Positions 16,382-26,142 of a stretch of 64,000 bases of DNA are shown here, piece by piece (position 1 is the stretch's first letter; each line of letters opens with the position of its first letter). The DNA lies in NCBI RefSeq assembly GCF_003202435.1, contig NZ_QJHK01000002.1, forward strand, positions 248,001 through 312,000, given 5' to 3'. The notes below the pieces were generated by a model, which saw nothing but the letters and a program-made list of their open reading frames with translations, was not told the origin of the DNA and searched no databases. A program made the translations under genes and the position numbers. The DNA is from Flavobacterium cheongpyeongense (GTDB lineage: Bacteria; Bacteroidota; Bacteroidia; Flavobacteriales; Flavobacteriaceae).

Positions 16382-18835
16382 TTAGATTTTAACTTTTACA
16401 GTTATATAATCGAGTACAATTCCGTTTTGATTTACATTCATTGTAATCGTATGCTTTCCTTTATTTGCAATTGTAACAGGTAGTTTTACGATAACACCGT
16501 TTTGCAATACGTTTTCTTTCCAGGTTTTATCCCGGTCTTTTGTATTGATCAAAAACAATTGTGATTTATTGCCATCAATCTGTACTTCAATCTCATGATC
16601 AAAATTATTGGAATGTGTTGGCAGCAGATGAATCTCTATTTCGTAATCTCCAGTATTTTCGATTTCAAATTCATAGGAAACGGCAGGCTTTTCGGTTTTA
16701 AAATAAGTATGTTTAAACGGAAACAAAGTAATGGCATTATTGCTGTAACCTAACCCGTTAATGGCTTTCCATTGGTATTCTTTGGATTCATTTTTAGAAA
16801 TAAACTGATTTGCATTAATGAATTTTACTGCTTTTGAAGTTTCCTGAACTGGTACTTCTTTAGAAAATTCGGCTTTTTTAACAGCATCGAAAACAGGCAG
16901 GTTTCTCGGATGCATTGACATCATCTGATTCCATTTGCCGTTGCTGAGTTTCTCATTATAAAAATCAGTTAGTTCTTTTATTTTGCTGTAGGCTTGGTTT
17001 GATAGTGATTCATATTTATTCTTCTGATTTACATCTGCAGTCCTGGAAGCCAGGTTCCAGGACAGAAATTTATAGTTCATATTAGCAGCCGCTTCTATGG
17101 GATAAATTACCAATTGGAAAAAAGCATTTTCTCTTTCATCAGGAACAAATGAGCCTGTATCTACAGCAACAGTCGAATACAAATTACCTATTTTGTTCAC
17201 CAAATTCTCGTATGCCTTAATTCTTTTCAGACATTCTTCTTCGGTAAAATCGGATAATTTTATTTGTGTAGTTGGTTCGGTCTGACTCCATCCCATATAT
17301 TCAGGCTTCCTGAGAAATGCCAATCGGTAATGTTCTTCAAATACGGCAGTCAAATCGTTTGCTGTTTCCGGAGAAAACTCTCTGGTAGTCCAATTTTTCA
17401 GATACTGATTGATTCCATCCGATTTTATACTGTTAATATCCCAGGCTAAATCCAGAAAAAGTTCTGTATTGTATTCAGCGGGCTTTATATCCCCAACATT
17501 TACAATCCACATTTTTTTAGCTCCGTTTTCATAGGCTTTGGTCATTTCGTACCAGATTAGACCCGGTTGTGTCGTGCTTAACCAAAGATAATCATGTGGT
17601 CTTCCCCAATAACTGATGTGGTAATAGACACCGCTTCCTCCTGTCCTTTTTTGTTCTTCTTCATTACTCAGACGACGAATATAACCGTAATTATCATCGG
17701 GCCAAACCAGTGTTATATCATCCGGAACTTTAAGTCCGTTATCGTATAATTCCAATACTTCTTTGTACGGTACAAAAGCTTGCGGAATCTCCTTTAAAGG
17801 TTTTTTAAAAGTATTCGAAAGCATTTCACGCTGATTTAAAATAATCTTTTCCACCATATCGACAGACTCTTTCAAATCTTTTGCGCCTTCCATCTTGCTG
17901 TCGTGAACACCACGCATGCCTAACGTTATAATGGTTTCATTTTGAGCCGATTTTAATTCGTCTAAACGATCCTGCCAATATTGATCAACATTTGTTTTAT
18001 TAGTGAAATAATTGTAATCACCGTGAATTTTAGGTTTCCATTCGTCAACATTATTACGAAGCATCGGCTCAGCGTGCGAAGAACCAATAATCATGTGGTA
18101 TTTTTGTGCCATTTCTTTATTCCCCGAAAGGGTAAAAAAACCTTTTGTTGAAGGATGCATTGCCGGCCAGATCGTATTGGCTTTCAGGCGTAATAATAAC
18201 TGGAAAATCTTTTCGTAGGTTTTTGGCCCTATATCACCCGTTTCTTTTTCAAAAGTTTTCGCTGCCCAGGGCTGTAATCCCCAGTCTTCATCATTCAAAA
18301 AGATGCCTCTGTATTGTACAGATGGAGATGAAATGATACCATATTTAGGTAATTGGAGTGTTACGTTTTCTTTCTTTATCGGGTAAACATCTGCCCACCA
18401 TTTCCATGGCGATATTCCAAGACGTTCTGCAATTTCGAAAACAGCATATACCGTTCCTCTTACATCGCTTCCGGCAATTATAAGATTTTCTTTCTCTTTT
18501 TTAATCGAAAATTTCTCCCATTGATTTCCTAATTCTTTCTGAATGCTTTTTGATTTAAAAAGATGTGAAGAAACCTCTCCGATATAAATTCCTTTTTTAG
18601 AAAATGCAGCAGTTTCTATGATTTCCGGTCTTTTGCCTGTCATTTCTTTTACATCATCAGCCAGTTCATTGACTGCCCAAACGATAAGCGGATCAGTGTT
18701 TTTATCTATATAAATCGAAGCAGATTGATTAGGATTTGCAATCGTAAAATTAACTGAGTTTTTATCCTGACAGTAAGAACTGATGCATAAAAACATAAAT
18801 ATCAACAGGAATTCAATAAATATTTTTTTATTCAT
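16382..18835 (-). CDS. GH115 alpha-glucuronidase
   Basis: An 817-residue secreted enzyme. Typical GH115 segments appear in order: FLNDEDWGLQPWA, LRLKANTIWPAMHPSTKGFF, GSSHAEPMLRNNVDEW, TLGMRGVHDSKM, VWPDDNYGYIRRL, and HISYWGRPHDYLWLSTT. GH115 enzymes remove alpha-1,2-linked (4-O-methyl-)glucuronate from xylan or, in some members, from arabinogalactan. In a pectin locus the arabinogalactan role is more likely. A C-terminal beta domain (about 690-817) may bind sugar. The 122-bp gap to the GH28 gene holds no good copy of the PUL operator, so it is probably read from the upstream promoter at 21759-21803. Confidence 0.92.
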   Translation of the reverse strand: MNKKIFIEFLLIFMFLCISSYCQDKNSVNFTIANPNQSASIYIDKNTDPLIVWAVNELADDVKEMTGKRPEIIETAAFSKKGIYIGEVSSHLFKSKSIQKELGNQWEKFSIKKEKENLIIAGSDVRGTVYAVFEIAERLGISPWKWWADVYPIKKENVTLQLPKYGIISSPSVQYRGIFLNDEDWGLQPWAAKTFEKETGDIGPKTYEKIFQLLLRLKANTIWPAMHPSTKGFFTLSGNKEMAQKYHMIIGSSHAEPMLRNNVDEWKPKIHGDYNYFTNKTNVDQYWQDRLDELKSAQNETIITLGMRGVHDSKMEGAKDLKESVDMVEKIILNQREMLSNTFKKPLKEIPQAFVPYKEVLELYDNGLKVPDDITLVWPDDNYGYIRRLSNEEEQKRTGGSGVYYHISYWGRPHDYLWLSTTQPGLIWYEMTKAYENGAKKMWIVNVGDIKPAEYNTELFLDLAWDINSIKSDGINQYLKNWTTREFSPETANDLTAVFEEHYRLAFLRKPEYMGWSQTEPTTQIKLSDFTEEECLKRIKAYENLVNKIGNLYSTVAVDTGSFVPDERENAFFQLVIYPIEAAANMNYKFLSWNLASRTADVNQKNKYESLSNQAYSKIKELTDFYNEKLSNGKWNQMMSMHPRNLPVFDAVKKAEFSKEVPVQETSKAVKFINANQFISKNESKEYQWKAINGLGYSNNAITLFPFKHTYFKTEKPAVSYEFEIENTGDYEIEIHLLPTHSNNFDHEIEVQIDGNKSQLFLINTKDRDKTWKENVLQNGVIVKLPVTIANKGKHTITMNVNQNGIVLDYITVKVKI

Positions 18836-18957
18836 CTTTAAATACTATTAATCCTCAAAAGTTCGATTTTATATTTCCCTAAAAAACAAAAGTTCAAAGT
18901 TTCAATCCATTTACGTTAAAAAAACCTGAACTCCTGTATCATTATATTCTAAGAAAA

Positions 18958-20286
18958 TTACTCAACTACCTGATTATTGATACGCACATTTTTTAAAGTG
19001 ATTCCATCTACAATGCTTTTGTCTATAGCTGGTTTTGTGGCTTCAATATTCAAGTTCTCGAAAGTAAAATTGGACAAACGTACATTTGGGTCTTTTTCTA
19101 CATTAAAAAACGTATCCGATTTCATATTTATATTTTTTAAAGTCACATGATCTCCATAAGACAATGGAACATCAGGACGCCCTTTTAAGTCAAAAAATTG
19201 CTTCCATGCCAATACAACCAGACAGTTTTTTGCTGTTCCCTTAATATCTTCAACTCTGATATATTCATATCTCTGAGGTGTATCCGGTCTCATTTTTAAC
19301 CACAGCATTCTCGTTGCCCCCTCAATGGTACAATTGCGCATAATGACATTTCGGTTATGAATAGATTCGCTTCCGTTTGTTAAGGCAGAATGGCTAAATC
19401 CGTAAGTACAGTCTTCAATAATTATGTTTGCATTTCCTCCATTGTTTTTATCCTGATCGGCATAAGGACCTTTTCCGCCTTTTAAGGCAATTGCATCGTC
19501 GTTAACCGACATATAACACCCTTTTACCAAAACATTGGTACAAATATCAATATCGATAGCATCAGTACTTGGCGCTTTAATTTCTAAGTGTGGAGAAGAA
19601 ATATGCAAATCAAGCAATTTTACATTATTGCATTTATAAAAATGATTCGTCCAGAAACCTGAATTAATCAGTTTTACATCCTGAAATTGCACACTGTTGG
19701 AATTCCACACAAAAACCAGTCTTGGTCTTGAAACTTCAAGATTGGTACATTTTGGGTTTATTTTGCGTCTTGCCCAGAAGGCTTGATAATATTTATAACC
19801 ATTTCCGTTGATGGTTCCTTTTCCTGAAATCGAAAAATTATCTACACCATAAGCATTTACCAAAGCCGGAAAATAATCCAGGTTCTGCCCTTCCATTCTG
19901 GAGGGCATGATTGGATAATTCGAAATATCATCAGAACCTTTTAAGGTACCTCCTTCAGCAACATATAAACTTGTTTTAGGTTTAAAGAATAAAGCACCGC
20001 TCAGGAAAACTCCTTTTGGAATCACAATCACACCGCCACCATTTTTAGACGCATTGTCAATTACTTTTTGAATCGCAACGGTTTGAATTTTGGTACTGTC
20101 TTTAATAACACCAAAATCTGTAATGGTATATTGTTTTCCTAAATCTTTCAACTGAATTTTAGTGTGGTCCTTAAACCAGGGCGTAATGGCACTCCCATCA
20201 GGAAATGTGTCGTTTGTATAATTTTGAGAAAATGCAGTCTGGAAAATTCCCAAAATGCAGATTGTAAGCGTCAATAATTTTTTCAT
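18958..20286 (-). CDS. GH28 polygalacturonase/rhamnogalacturonase-like enzyme
   Basis: A protein of 442 residues with a signal peptide (ending near TAFSQ) and a right-handed parallel beta-helix. The GH28 active-site segments are recognisable but diverged from polygalacturonase: STDAIDID in place of the NTD motif, VNDDAIALKGG with the Asp pair, FSHSALTNGSE in place of GHG, and WLKMRPD in place of RIK. The divergence suits rhamnogalacturonan-specific members better than homogalacturonan ones. It lies 16 bp after the GH43-like gene, so the two are clearly one operon. It would act on backbone oligosaccharides in the periplasm. Confidence 0.85.
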   Translation of the reverse strand: MKKLLTLTICILGIFQTAFSQNYTNDTFPDGSAITPWFKDHTKIQLKDLGKQYTITDFGVIKDSTKIQTVAIQKVIDNASKNGGGVIVIPKGVFLSGALFFKPKTSLYVAEGGTLKGSDDISNYPIMPSRMEGQNLDYFPALVNAYGVDNFSISGKGTINGNGYKYYQAFWARRKINPKCTNLEVSRPRLVFVWNSNSVQFQDVKLINSGFWTNHFYKCNNVKLLDLHISSPHLEIKAPSTDAIDIDICTNVLVKGCYMSVNDDAIALKGGKGPYADQDKNNGGNANIIIEDCTYGFSHSALTNGSESIHNRNVIMRNCTIEGATRMLWLKMRPDTPQRYEYIRVEDIKGTAKNCLVVLAWKQFFDLKGRPDVPLSYGDHVTLKNINMKSDTFFNVEKDPNVRLSNFTFENLNIEATKPAIDKSIVDGITLKNVRINNQVVE

Positions 20287-20302
20287 TGTATTTTTTTGGT
20301 TT

Positions 20303-21730
20303 TTAAATTTTATGAGGTTTTATTTTAATTTGACTGATAGAAATATAATATCCTGTACTTCCATACTGTGTTTTTTTCTTATCAGACCAATTTGGTCTTT
20401 CTCCCACAACAGAAATGGATAAATCATAATAACCTTTTTTCAGCACCGGAGACCTGAATACCTGAGTCAGTGACGAAGATTTGCTGTACATGTCAACAAG
20501 AGCTGAAACAATTACCTTGCCTTTTTCATTGGTCAAAATAACTTTGGCATAACCATTTTCAGGACTGGTAAAACAATACAATCCGATTTGCTGACCTGTG
20601 AATTGAATCGAAAATGAAGCATTTTTTTCATCACTTCTGCTTTCTAATGATGGCTGCTCCAGATGTTTCCAGTTGCCTTTGTACTGAATTTGTTTATCTG
20701 TATTTTGAATAATTTCGTCTTTACTCGTTGCAACAGATGAAATTCCTGTTAGAGTATCAATATGCCAGGCATCCTTGTATTCAGGAATCGACATTGAAAT
20801 TCCTGAAATTGTAAGCGGCTGCCAGACGTAAGTTGCTGATGAAGCTTGTTTTGGAAACGACCAACGGTCTCCCATAAATATATAAGTCGTGTCTTTTTTA
20901 CCCTGAACTGGGAAAACAAAAGTCGACTGTGAATTCCAAGTAAGTGTACCTTCGGGAGCAATTAAACCATGAGATTGCCAGGGACCTTTTAATGAATATG
21001 CTGTGTAATAATAATTATCATTTTTTTCCCAGCTCGTTAAATGTGATCCAATAAAATAATATAATCCGTCTTTTTTAAGCATCGTTGGAGACTCAAATCC
21101 GGATGTTATATTTTCGTTTACTTTCTCTTTAATCGATTTATAATCGTCATTCAGTTTGTAAATTTCACCACCATGCGTCAATATATAACCAGATCCGTCT
21201 GTATCCTGAAAAGTTCCCATATCCCATTTTTTTATCGATTTTCCCTGAAACAAAAGTGGCCCTTTAAACTGATAAGGACCTTTTATTTTTTTAGAAACCG
21301 CATACCCCACAAACTGATCTTTATAAGTTAATGTATCTGCATGCATGTACATGATGAACTCACCGGTTTTAGGACATTTCATCACTTTTACCCTTTCGCC
21401 AACACGATTAGGTCCCAGTTTACCTGATTTTTGAAGCGGAAGTGCAATATTTTCAAATTTCCAGTTGTAAAGGTCTTTGGATGAATAACAGTTAAATCCT
21501 GCAAATGCATTGCTGGTGTCCGTATGAACTTCCCCAAAAAGATAAAAAGTATCTTTCTCTTTAATAACATTTGCTCCGTGAGCACTTACAACATTTCCGC
21601 TTTGGTCAAACCAGGGTGTTCCTGAATAGATCGCATCCATTTTTCCGAAATGCTGTGCATACGAAACTGAAACGTACATAAAAGTTCCCATCATCAAAAA
21701 CCATAAAATTAACCGGCACTTTGTTGGCAT
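20303..21730 (-). CDS. GH43-type beta-propeller glycosidase (GH43_24/34-like)
   Basis: A protein of 475 residues from ATG 21730. A TTG nine bases upstream is also open but less likely; the ATG gives a leader of about 22 nt from the predicted promoter. After the signal peptide (ending SYAQ) comes a five-bladed propeller: GNVVSAHGANVIKEKDTFYL, FGEVHTDTS, CYSSKDLYNWKFEN, KKWDMGTFQDTDGSGYILTH. The AHGA/FGE start resembles GH43 subfamilies 24 and 34, which include exo-beta-1,3-galactanases. A C-terminal beta domain (about 345-475) looks carbohydrate-binding. First gene of the operon with GH28, GH115 and sulfatase, a set suited to arabinogalactan side chains. The subfamily is uncertain. Confidence 0.75.
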   Translation of the reverse strand: MPTKCRLILWFLMMGTFMYVSVSYAQHFGKMDAIYSGTPWFDQSGNVVSAHGANVIKEKDTFYLFGEVHTDTSNAFAGFNCYSSKDLYNWKFENIALPLQKSGKLGPNRVGERVKVMKCPKTGEFIMYMHADTLTYKDQFVGYAVSKKIKGPYQFKGPLLFQGKSIKKWDMGTFQDTDGSGYILTHGGEIYKLNDDYKSIKEKVNENITSGFESPTMLKKDGLYYFIGSHLTSWEKNDNYYYTAYSLKGPWQSHGLIAPEGTLTWNSQSTFVFPVQGKKDTTYIFMGDRWSFPKQASSATYVWQPLTISGISMSIPEYKDAWHIDTLTGISSVATSKDEIIQNTDKQIQYKGNWKHLEQPSLESRSDEKNASFSIQFTGQQIGLYCFTSPENGYAKVILTNEKGKVIVSALVDMYSKSSSLTQVFRSPVLKKGYYDLSISVVGERPNWSDKKKTQYGSTGYYISISQIKIKPHKI

Positions 21731-21758
21731 TATTTGCAATTAAATTTTAGCACAAGAT

Positions 21759-21803
21759 CAAATATACTTTTTACGACGATCTACACTATCCTGTTCTATA
21801 CTG
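21759..21803 (-). promoter_or_regulatory. PUL operator plus promoter for the GH43-GH28-GH115-sulfatase run
   Basis: In gene sense, CAGTATAGAACAGGATA (21787-21803) is followed after exactly 20 bp by TATATTTG (21759-21766), a perfect TAnnTTTG box. The box ends 29 bp upstream of ATG 21730. The half-sites are 10 bp apart, about one helical turn. Confidence 0.8.
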
Positions 21804-22304
21804 CTGTTTCTAAATTCTTTATTTTCACTTCAGCCATTCTTTAGGAATATTTATAATGCACCTGTTGATGGTACGCTTGTATAGAGAAAGCATCGCAGAC
21901 TAAATTTAGATTTTTCATCTTGGTTTTATTTTAGGAATTAACAGATGCCAAAAGGATCTTAATTGATTTACCGTTCAATTAATCCCGCAAAAGCGCAAAG
22001 ATGCTAGGTTTATTTATAAGGAATAGAATTTGGCTAAAGCCCTTAATGCATGACTATTTTGCCCCCCCCGGCTAAAACTGGAGGCTATTGAAATCTCAAT
22101 AATACTTCATTTTTTTTGACTTTAGAATAATTTACTTTACCCGTTGAGTGAAATTAGTTTTTGATACTTTTTTTGTTCCGTTTCTTTAAACAAAAACACT
22201 CCTGACGTTTTTTAATAATTTCACCCAACAGATTTACTATAATCATTATTATGACTCAAATTCAAAACTTCTAACTTTTAACACACAACATTTTCACCTT
22301 CTCC
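21804..22304. other. Long intergenic region without a gene
   Basis: I see no convincing gene. It holds a C8 tract (22062-22069) inside a motif with GGCTAAAGCCC and GGCTAAAACTGGAGGC, which resembles dispersed Flavobacterium intergenic repeats; a degenerate CGCAAAAGCGCAAAG half-repeat near 21985; and a T-rich stretch (about 22158-22215) similar to one at 26748-26803. It separates two minus-strand operons and probably contains the end of the GH105 transcript. Confidence 0.5.
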
Positions 22305-23657
22305 TTACTTATGCAAATTGTTTTTCCCTTCAACTTTTAACTGTATAGCACTATCATTTATCTGAAACTGATTGTCTTTTAATAACAAAATCACTTCTGC
22401 TCCAGCCAATAAAACAGGACCATAACCATGTGCAGCAAAAACATTTATAGGGCGATAATAATAAAAAGCAGGATCAAAGCCCATACCTGTACCTACGCAG
22501 GTTCCTTCTACCTGACCCTTGTCATTTACTTTTGAAGCCACTGCATTCCAGCCTAATAAAACGGCAGGACCGTATGTCATTTTATCGACATATCCACGGT
22601 TAATAGCTCTGGCAATTGAATACGTATAAATGGCAGTAGCAGAAGTTTCTAAATACGAATCATTCCTATCGAGTAACTGATGCCAAAAACCGGTGCCGTG
22701 CTGATATTGTACTAATCCGGCGATATGTTTTTGCAATTGAGCCAAAACCTGTGGGTATCCGGGATGGCTTTTAGGTAAAACTTCCAATAATTCCACCATT
22801 GTCATGATAGCCCAGCCATTTGCCCTGGCCCAGTGAAACTGTGGATGTACTTCCATCGACTCTACCCAGCCGTGCATGTAGATTCCTTTTTGCTGATTGA
22901 ACATTCTTTTAGAAAACTGATTGACCTGTTTTACGGCATCATCAAAATATTGTGCATCACCTGTATAAGCCCCCATTTGCGCTAAAGCGGGAACGCTCAT
23001 AAACATATCGTCTAACCAAAGCGTATTATCCTGAGGTCTGTTTCGGGCCAAAGTTCCATCTTGCAGCCTAAACTGTTCTTTGCTAATAAAGTGAATGTAA
23101 TTATTTACCAAAGGATCAATATTGGCTTTTAAACCTGCTTTTTTTGCTTTTATAAAGGCTGCACAAAGCGCTCCTGCAAAATCCAGTGCTTCGGGATGAA
23201 GCGTTTTAAGCATGTCTTTGTCTTTGATGTTTTTTTCCTGAATATTTTCTGCTACATCAGCGATTAACTGTATTCTCTTATTCGAATAATCCGCAAAATA
23301 TTGTTCACCTGTAGCTTTAGAAGCCAAAAGCATTCCGGCATAGGTAACCCCCCATTCATAACTGGTCAGCCTGAAAGCTCCCGGTTCGAAAACAATATCT
23401 TCTTTGTTTTTTTTATAATCTTTAATGTCTGCCTTTGTTGCAGCATTTACAATTTTAGAAGCTGAGTTTTTATCTAAAAAGTTATATACTCTGTCTAAAA
23501 CTGCCTTTATATTTTCTTTTTGTGGAATAATATAAGGTGTTGGATAATCAGGCTGCATTAGATGCAAAGGCGTTGTGGCATCATTGGTCTGCGCATTTGC
23601 GGAGGCAATTAGTCCCAAAGCAAAAAGTGTACTAATTTTGGTTGATTTATAACTCAT
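22305..23657 (-). CDS. GH105 unsaturated rhamnogalacturonyl hydrolase
   Basis: A secreted protein of 450 residues (signal ending near ANAQ) with the six-hairpin GH105/GH88 fold. Visible signatures are TLWLDDMFMSVPALAQMG (catalytic Asp region), HWARANGWAIMTMVELL, and FWHQLLDRNDSYLETSATA. The enzyme hydrates the 4,5-unsaturated galacturonate left at the non-reducing end by PL11 lyases and releases it from rhamnose. It is the last gene of the run RhaM, CBM9-PKD protein, DUF4861 protein, GH105. It is longer than the second GH105 at 40521 and only distantly similar, so they may act on different chain lengths or linkages. Confidence 0.88.
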   Translation of the reverse strand: MSYKSTKISTLFALGLIASANAQTNDATTPLHLMQPDYPTPYIIPQKENIKAVLDRVYNFLDKNSASKIVNAATKADIKDYKKNKEDIVFEPGAFRLTSYEWGVTYAGMLLASKATGEQYFADYSNKRIQLIADVAENIQEKNIKDKDMLKTLHPEALDFAGALCAAFIKAKKAGLKANIDPLVNNYIHFISKEQFRLQDGTLARNRPQDNTLWLDDMFMSVPALAQMGAYTGDAQYFDDAVKQVNQFSKRMFNQQKGIYMHGWVESMEVHPQFHWARANGWAIMTMVELLEVLPKSHPGYPQVLAQLQKHIAGLVQYQHGTGFWHQLLDRNDSYLETSATAIYTYSIARAINRGYVDKMTYGPAVLLGWNAVASKVNDKGQVEGTCVGTGMGFDPAFYYYRPINVFAAHGYGPVLLAGAEVILLLKDNQFQINDSAIQLKVEGKNNLHK

Positions 23658-23690
23658 GGTCAGCTATTTTTGGTTCGTAAAGCGTTTTAT

Positions 23691-24974
23691 TTATTTGCTT
23701 ATTTTCACTTCTATTTTAGCCGAAAGCTGTTTGGCTAAAGTCGTTACATAATTCGTGAAATAAGCTGGGTCTCTAAAGTTTGGATCAGCACTTAATTCCC
23801 ATCCAGCAATAGGATAATAACTAATTGGCTGATTATTTTTTGTACTCATTTTTATGAGATAAGAATTGGTCAATTTACCTGTTTTGGGTGCTTCAGTATA
23901 TCCCAGGTAAGCATCCTTTGGTAGAATTATGGCTGTTCCCAAAATCCATTGACGTTCATAAGTCAGTTTATCATGAAGGATAAAACAAACATAATCACCA
24001 GCATCGATTACCTGTAGCGGATTTTGGTTATTGATATTCGAAAATGCAATAACTAAAGTTTCATTTCCTTTAAGACCGCTTAACGAAACAGTATTTTTAT
24101 AGCCGTACATTCCCGGCCAGATGGAAGCAGTTTCCTGTACCTGATATTTGTTGCCGGAAGCCTGCCAGTTTTGATATTTATAATTTAAAACCGAATTCAC
24201 AGGACCTTCACTTACAATCTTAAAAGTTGTTTTTTCAACATTATTGATCGTATCATTGATCAGAATTCCGAGTCTGTTGATTTCATTTCCAACGAGTAAT
24301 CCATATCCACCTAATCCCGCTGAAGTTCCAACAGGAAAAATATCCCTTCCCCAATCGTGCATTTGATGGTAATTGTCTTCTACGGCACCTTTGCTGTTAA
24401 TACCTACATCTTCAGGGGTGATTCCGGGAGTTTTTTTACCAAAAACATCTTTACTATTTCTTCCGTCCAGATAATGCCTGAAACCTGCTTTATCATTTTC
24501 CCATGTTGGTCCATCGGTCTGATATTTTTGAAAACCTAGCTTTTTGTATACCTGATTAGCCATTAAAACCTCATCGGTTACAGGTTGAACAGGCAGGTTT
24601 TCAGCCTCTCTTTTTCCGAAACGGACACTTGTTTTTACTGTAAATTTAGGATCGACATTTGACCATTTAAGTTCAACTGTTTTCTTTTCGTTAGCAGAAA
24701 AATCAGCTACAAAAAACAATTCATCCCATTTTCCGTCACCATTTAGGTCATTAAGCTGTGCCGGAATCGTATCTGATTTTTGCAACAGTACTGGGAAAGA
24801 TTTTTCGGTGCCTTTTGCATTAAGCAAGTTTCTTTTTATTGAAATAGCTTTTTGAGGTAATTCTAAATCCGAATTATTGATTAAAACAATTTTAGCCGAT
24901 TGCGATTTTTGAGCTTTAGAACCTATAAAAACAAGAGCCGATAAAGCTATTGAAAGACAGAGTTTCGTTTTCAT
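23691..24974 (-). CDS. DUF4861 family secreted protein
   Basis: A 427-residue protein with a signal peptide (ending near SKAQ). The body matches DUF4861 as I remember it: INNSDLELPQKAISI, DLNGDGKWDELFFVADF, NYHQMHDWGRDIFPVGTSAG, and GYGLLVGNEINRLGI. It is beta-rich and carries a calcium-like DLNGDGKWDE loop and conserved His/Asp residues (YHQMHDWGRD). The family is frequent beside GH105 and rhamnogalacturonan enzymes, but I know of no proven reaction. It lies 33 bp upstream of the GH105 gene in one operon, which suggests it acts on the same unsaturated oligosaccharides, as an enzyme or a binding protein. Confidence 0.75.
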   Translation of the reverse strand: MKTKLCLSIALSALVFIGSKAQKSQSAKIVLINNSDLELPQKAISIKRNLLNAKGTEKSFPVLLQKSDTIPAQLNDLNGDGKWDELFFVADFSANEKKTVELKWSNVDPKFTVKTSVRFGKREAENLPVQPVTDEVLMANQVYKKLGFQKYQTDGPTWENDKAGFRHYLDGRNSKDVFGKKTPGITPEDVGINSKGAVEDNYHQMHDWGRDIFPVGTSAGLGGYGLLVGNEINRLGILINDTINNVEKTTFKIVSEGPVNSVLNYKYQNWQASGNKYQVQETASIWPGMYGYKNTVSLSGLKGNETLVIAFSNINNQNPLQVIDAGDYVCFILHDKLTYERQWILGTAIILPKDAYLGYTEAPKTGKLTNSYLIKMSTKNNQPISYYPIAGWELSADPNFRDPAYFTNYVTTLAKQLSAKIEVKISK

Positions 24975-24996
24975 TATTATGATTTTATTTTACTAC

Positions 24997-26079
24997 TTAT
25001 TTTACTGCAACATCCCAGATTTTTGACAATCTCGATTTTCCTTTTGGTCCAGAAATATCCAAAACAACAATGTATTTTCCTGCTTCTTTATATTCGTGAA
25101 CCGGATTTTTTTCTGATGAAAAACTTCCATCTCCAAAATCCCATTTATAAGATTCAATTTCACCTTCAGACAGATTGATAAAAGCTACTGTTCTTTTGTT
25201 TTTATCAATCACATTGAAAGTCCATTTTGCACTGATTTCCTTTTGGAATTGTTTTTCCAATGGCATTAATTTAAACGGAAGACTGTAAGAAGCGTTTCCA
25301 TACATGGTATGTTCTTTCGATAAATTCCAAAAACCATTGTTTTTTTCGTCTTTCACATCATCATAATCGATAATTGCCCAGCATAGACCTATGTTTTTAT
25401 TTTCTTCTAAAATAGATTCTACTGCTCTGGATGGATCATTTCCTGCATAATCGAAAGGTGTTATCCAAAATTCTAAAGTAAGTTTTCCAGACTCTCCAGG
25501 TTTAAAATTATAATTGGTTGCAGCATTTGCATACGGCAATTCCTTAATCCAAGGCTGACTGCCCCAGACTAATGTCCAGTCCTTTCCTTCTGCGGGAGTA
25601 AAAATATGATAGTTTTGTGCATGAACACCATGATACGAAAAATAGGCATCCATTGTGTTTGCCAATACTTTATTAGGATGGAATCGGTCTATAAATGGGC
25701 CACCTGACTGGTCAGCATCAACAATAACTTCAAAAGTATCATTGTGCAGCCCTGGTAGAGAAAAATCCCAATAATCATCATACGCTTCATACAAAAAATA
25801 CAGCCGATTCAGTCCTTTTACCCAGGCAACTTTTACACTTACATCTAAGTTTTCAGGATTTGCTTTTAAATGCTTTCCGCTGTCTTCCCATAACTGATCC
25901 ATACCAACTGTATAGCTTTCGGGAACCATTTTCCAGTCATCTGCTTTCCCGTCAATGGTTGGGATTTTATTCGCAGGAAATTGAAAAGCCTTAAAATTCC
26001 TGTTGTCCTGCGACCAACATTGAAACAAGGTGCAAAACAGTAACGCCCGAAACAATGTATTTTTTATATGAAGCCTCAT
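24997..26079 (-). CDS. CBM9-like domain protein with C-terminal PKD domain
   Basis: A protein of 360 residues with a signal peptide (ending near CWSQD). Residues about 30-265 resemble a CBM9-type sugar-binding fold (PTIDGKADDWKMVPESY, NRLYFLYEAYDDYWDF, DTFEVIVDADQSGG). Residues about 275-360 are a PKD domain (SYKWDFGDGSFSSEKNPVHE, YKEAGKYIVVLDISGPKG). There is no obvious catalytic centre and no lipoprotein Cys, so a binding role is likely. It lies 22 bp upstream of the DUF4861 gene, in the same operon. It could hold oligosaccharides in the periplasm or be a partner of DUF4861. Confidence 0.75.
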   Translation of the reverse strand: MRLHIKNTLFRALLFCTLFQCWSQDNRNFKAFQFPANKIPTIDGKADDWKMVPESYTVGMDQLWEDSGKHLKANPENLDVSVKVAWVKGLNRLYFLYEAYDDYWDFSLPGLHNDTFEVIVDADQSGGPFIDRFHPNKVLANTMDAYFSYHGVHAQNYHIFTPAEGKDWTLVWGSQPWIKELPYANAATNYNFKPGESGKLTLEFWITPFDYAGNDPSRAVESILEENKNIGLCWAIIDYDDVKDEKNNGFWNLSKEHTMYGNASYSLPFKLMPLEKQFQKEISAKWTFNVIDKNKRTVAFINLSEGEIESYKWDFGDGSFSSEKNPVHEYKEAGKYIVVLDISGPKGKSRLSKIWDVAVK

Positions 26080-26142
26080 AATTCATTTTTAAATTTCCTC
26101 TTCTTGTTCTAGTACGATAAATAGGACGAATCACAAAAATAA

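Noticed and set aside
18922-18940. CCTG words before the GH115 gene as a further PUL operator
   Set aside because: The two CCTG words are 8 bp apart, and no TAnnTTTR box lies at 20 bp. Read-through from the upstream promoter explains the gene better.
20351-20367. A TATCCTG...ATACTG match like the PUL operator
   Set aside because: It lies inside the GH43 coding region, its half-sites are 12 bp apart instead of 10, and no unit starts there.
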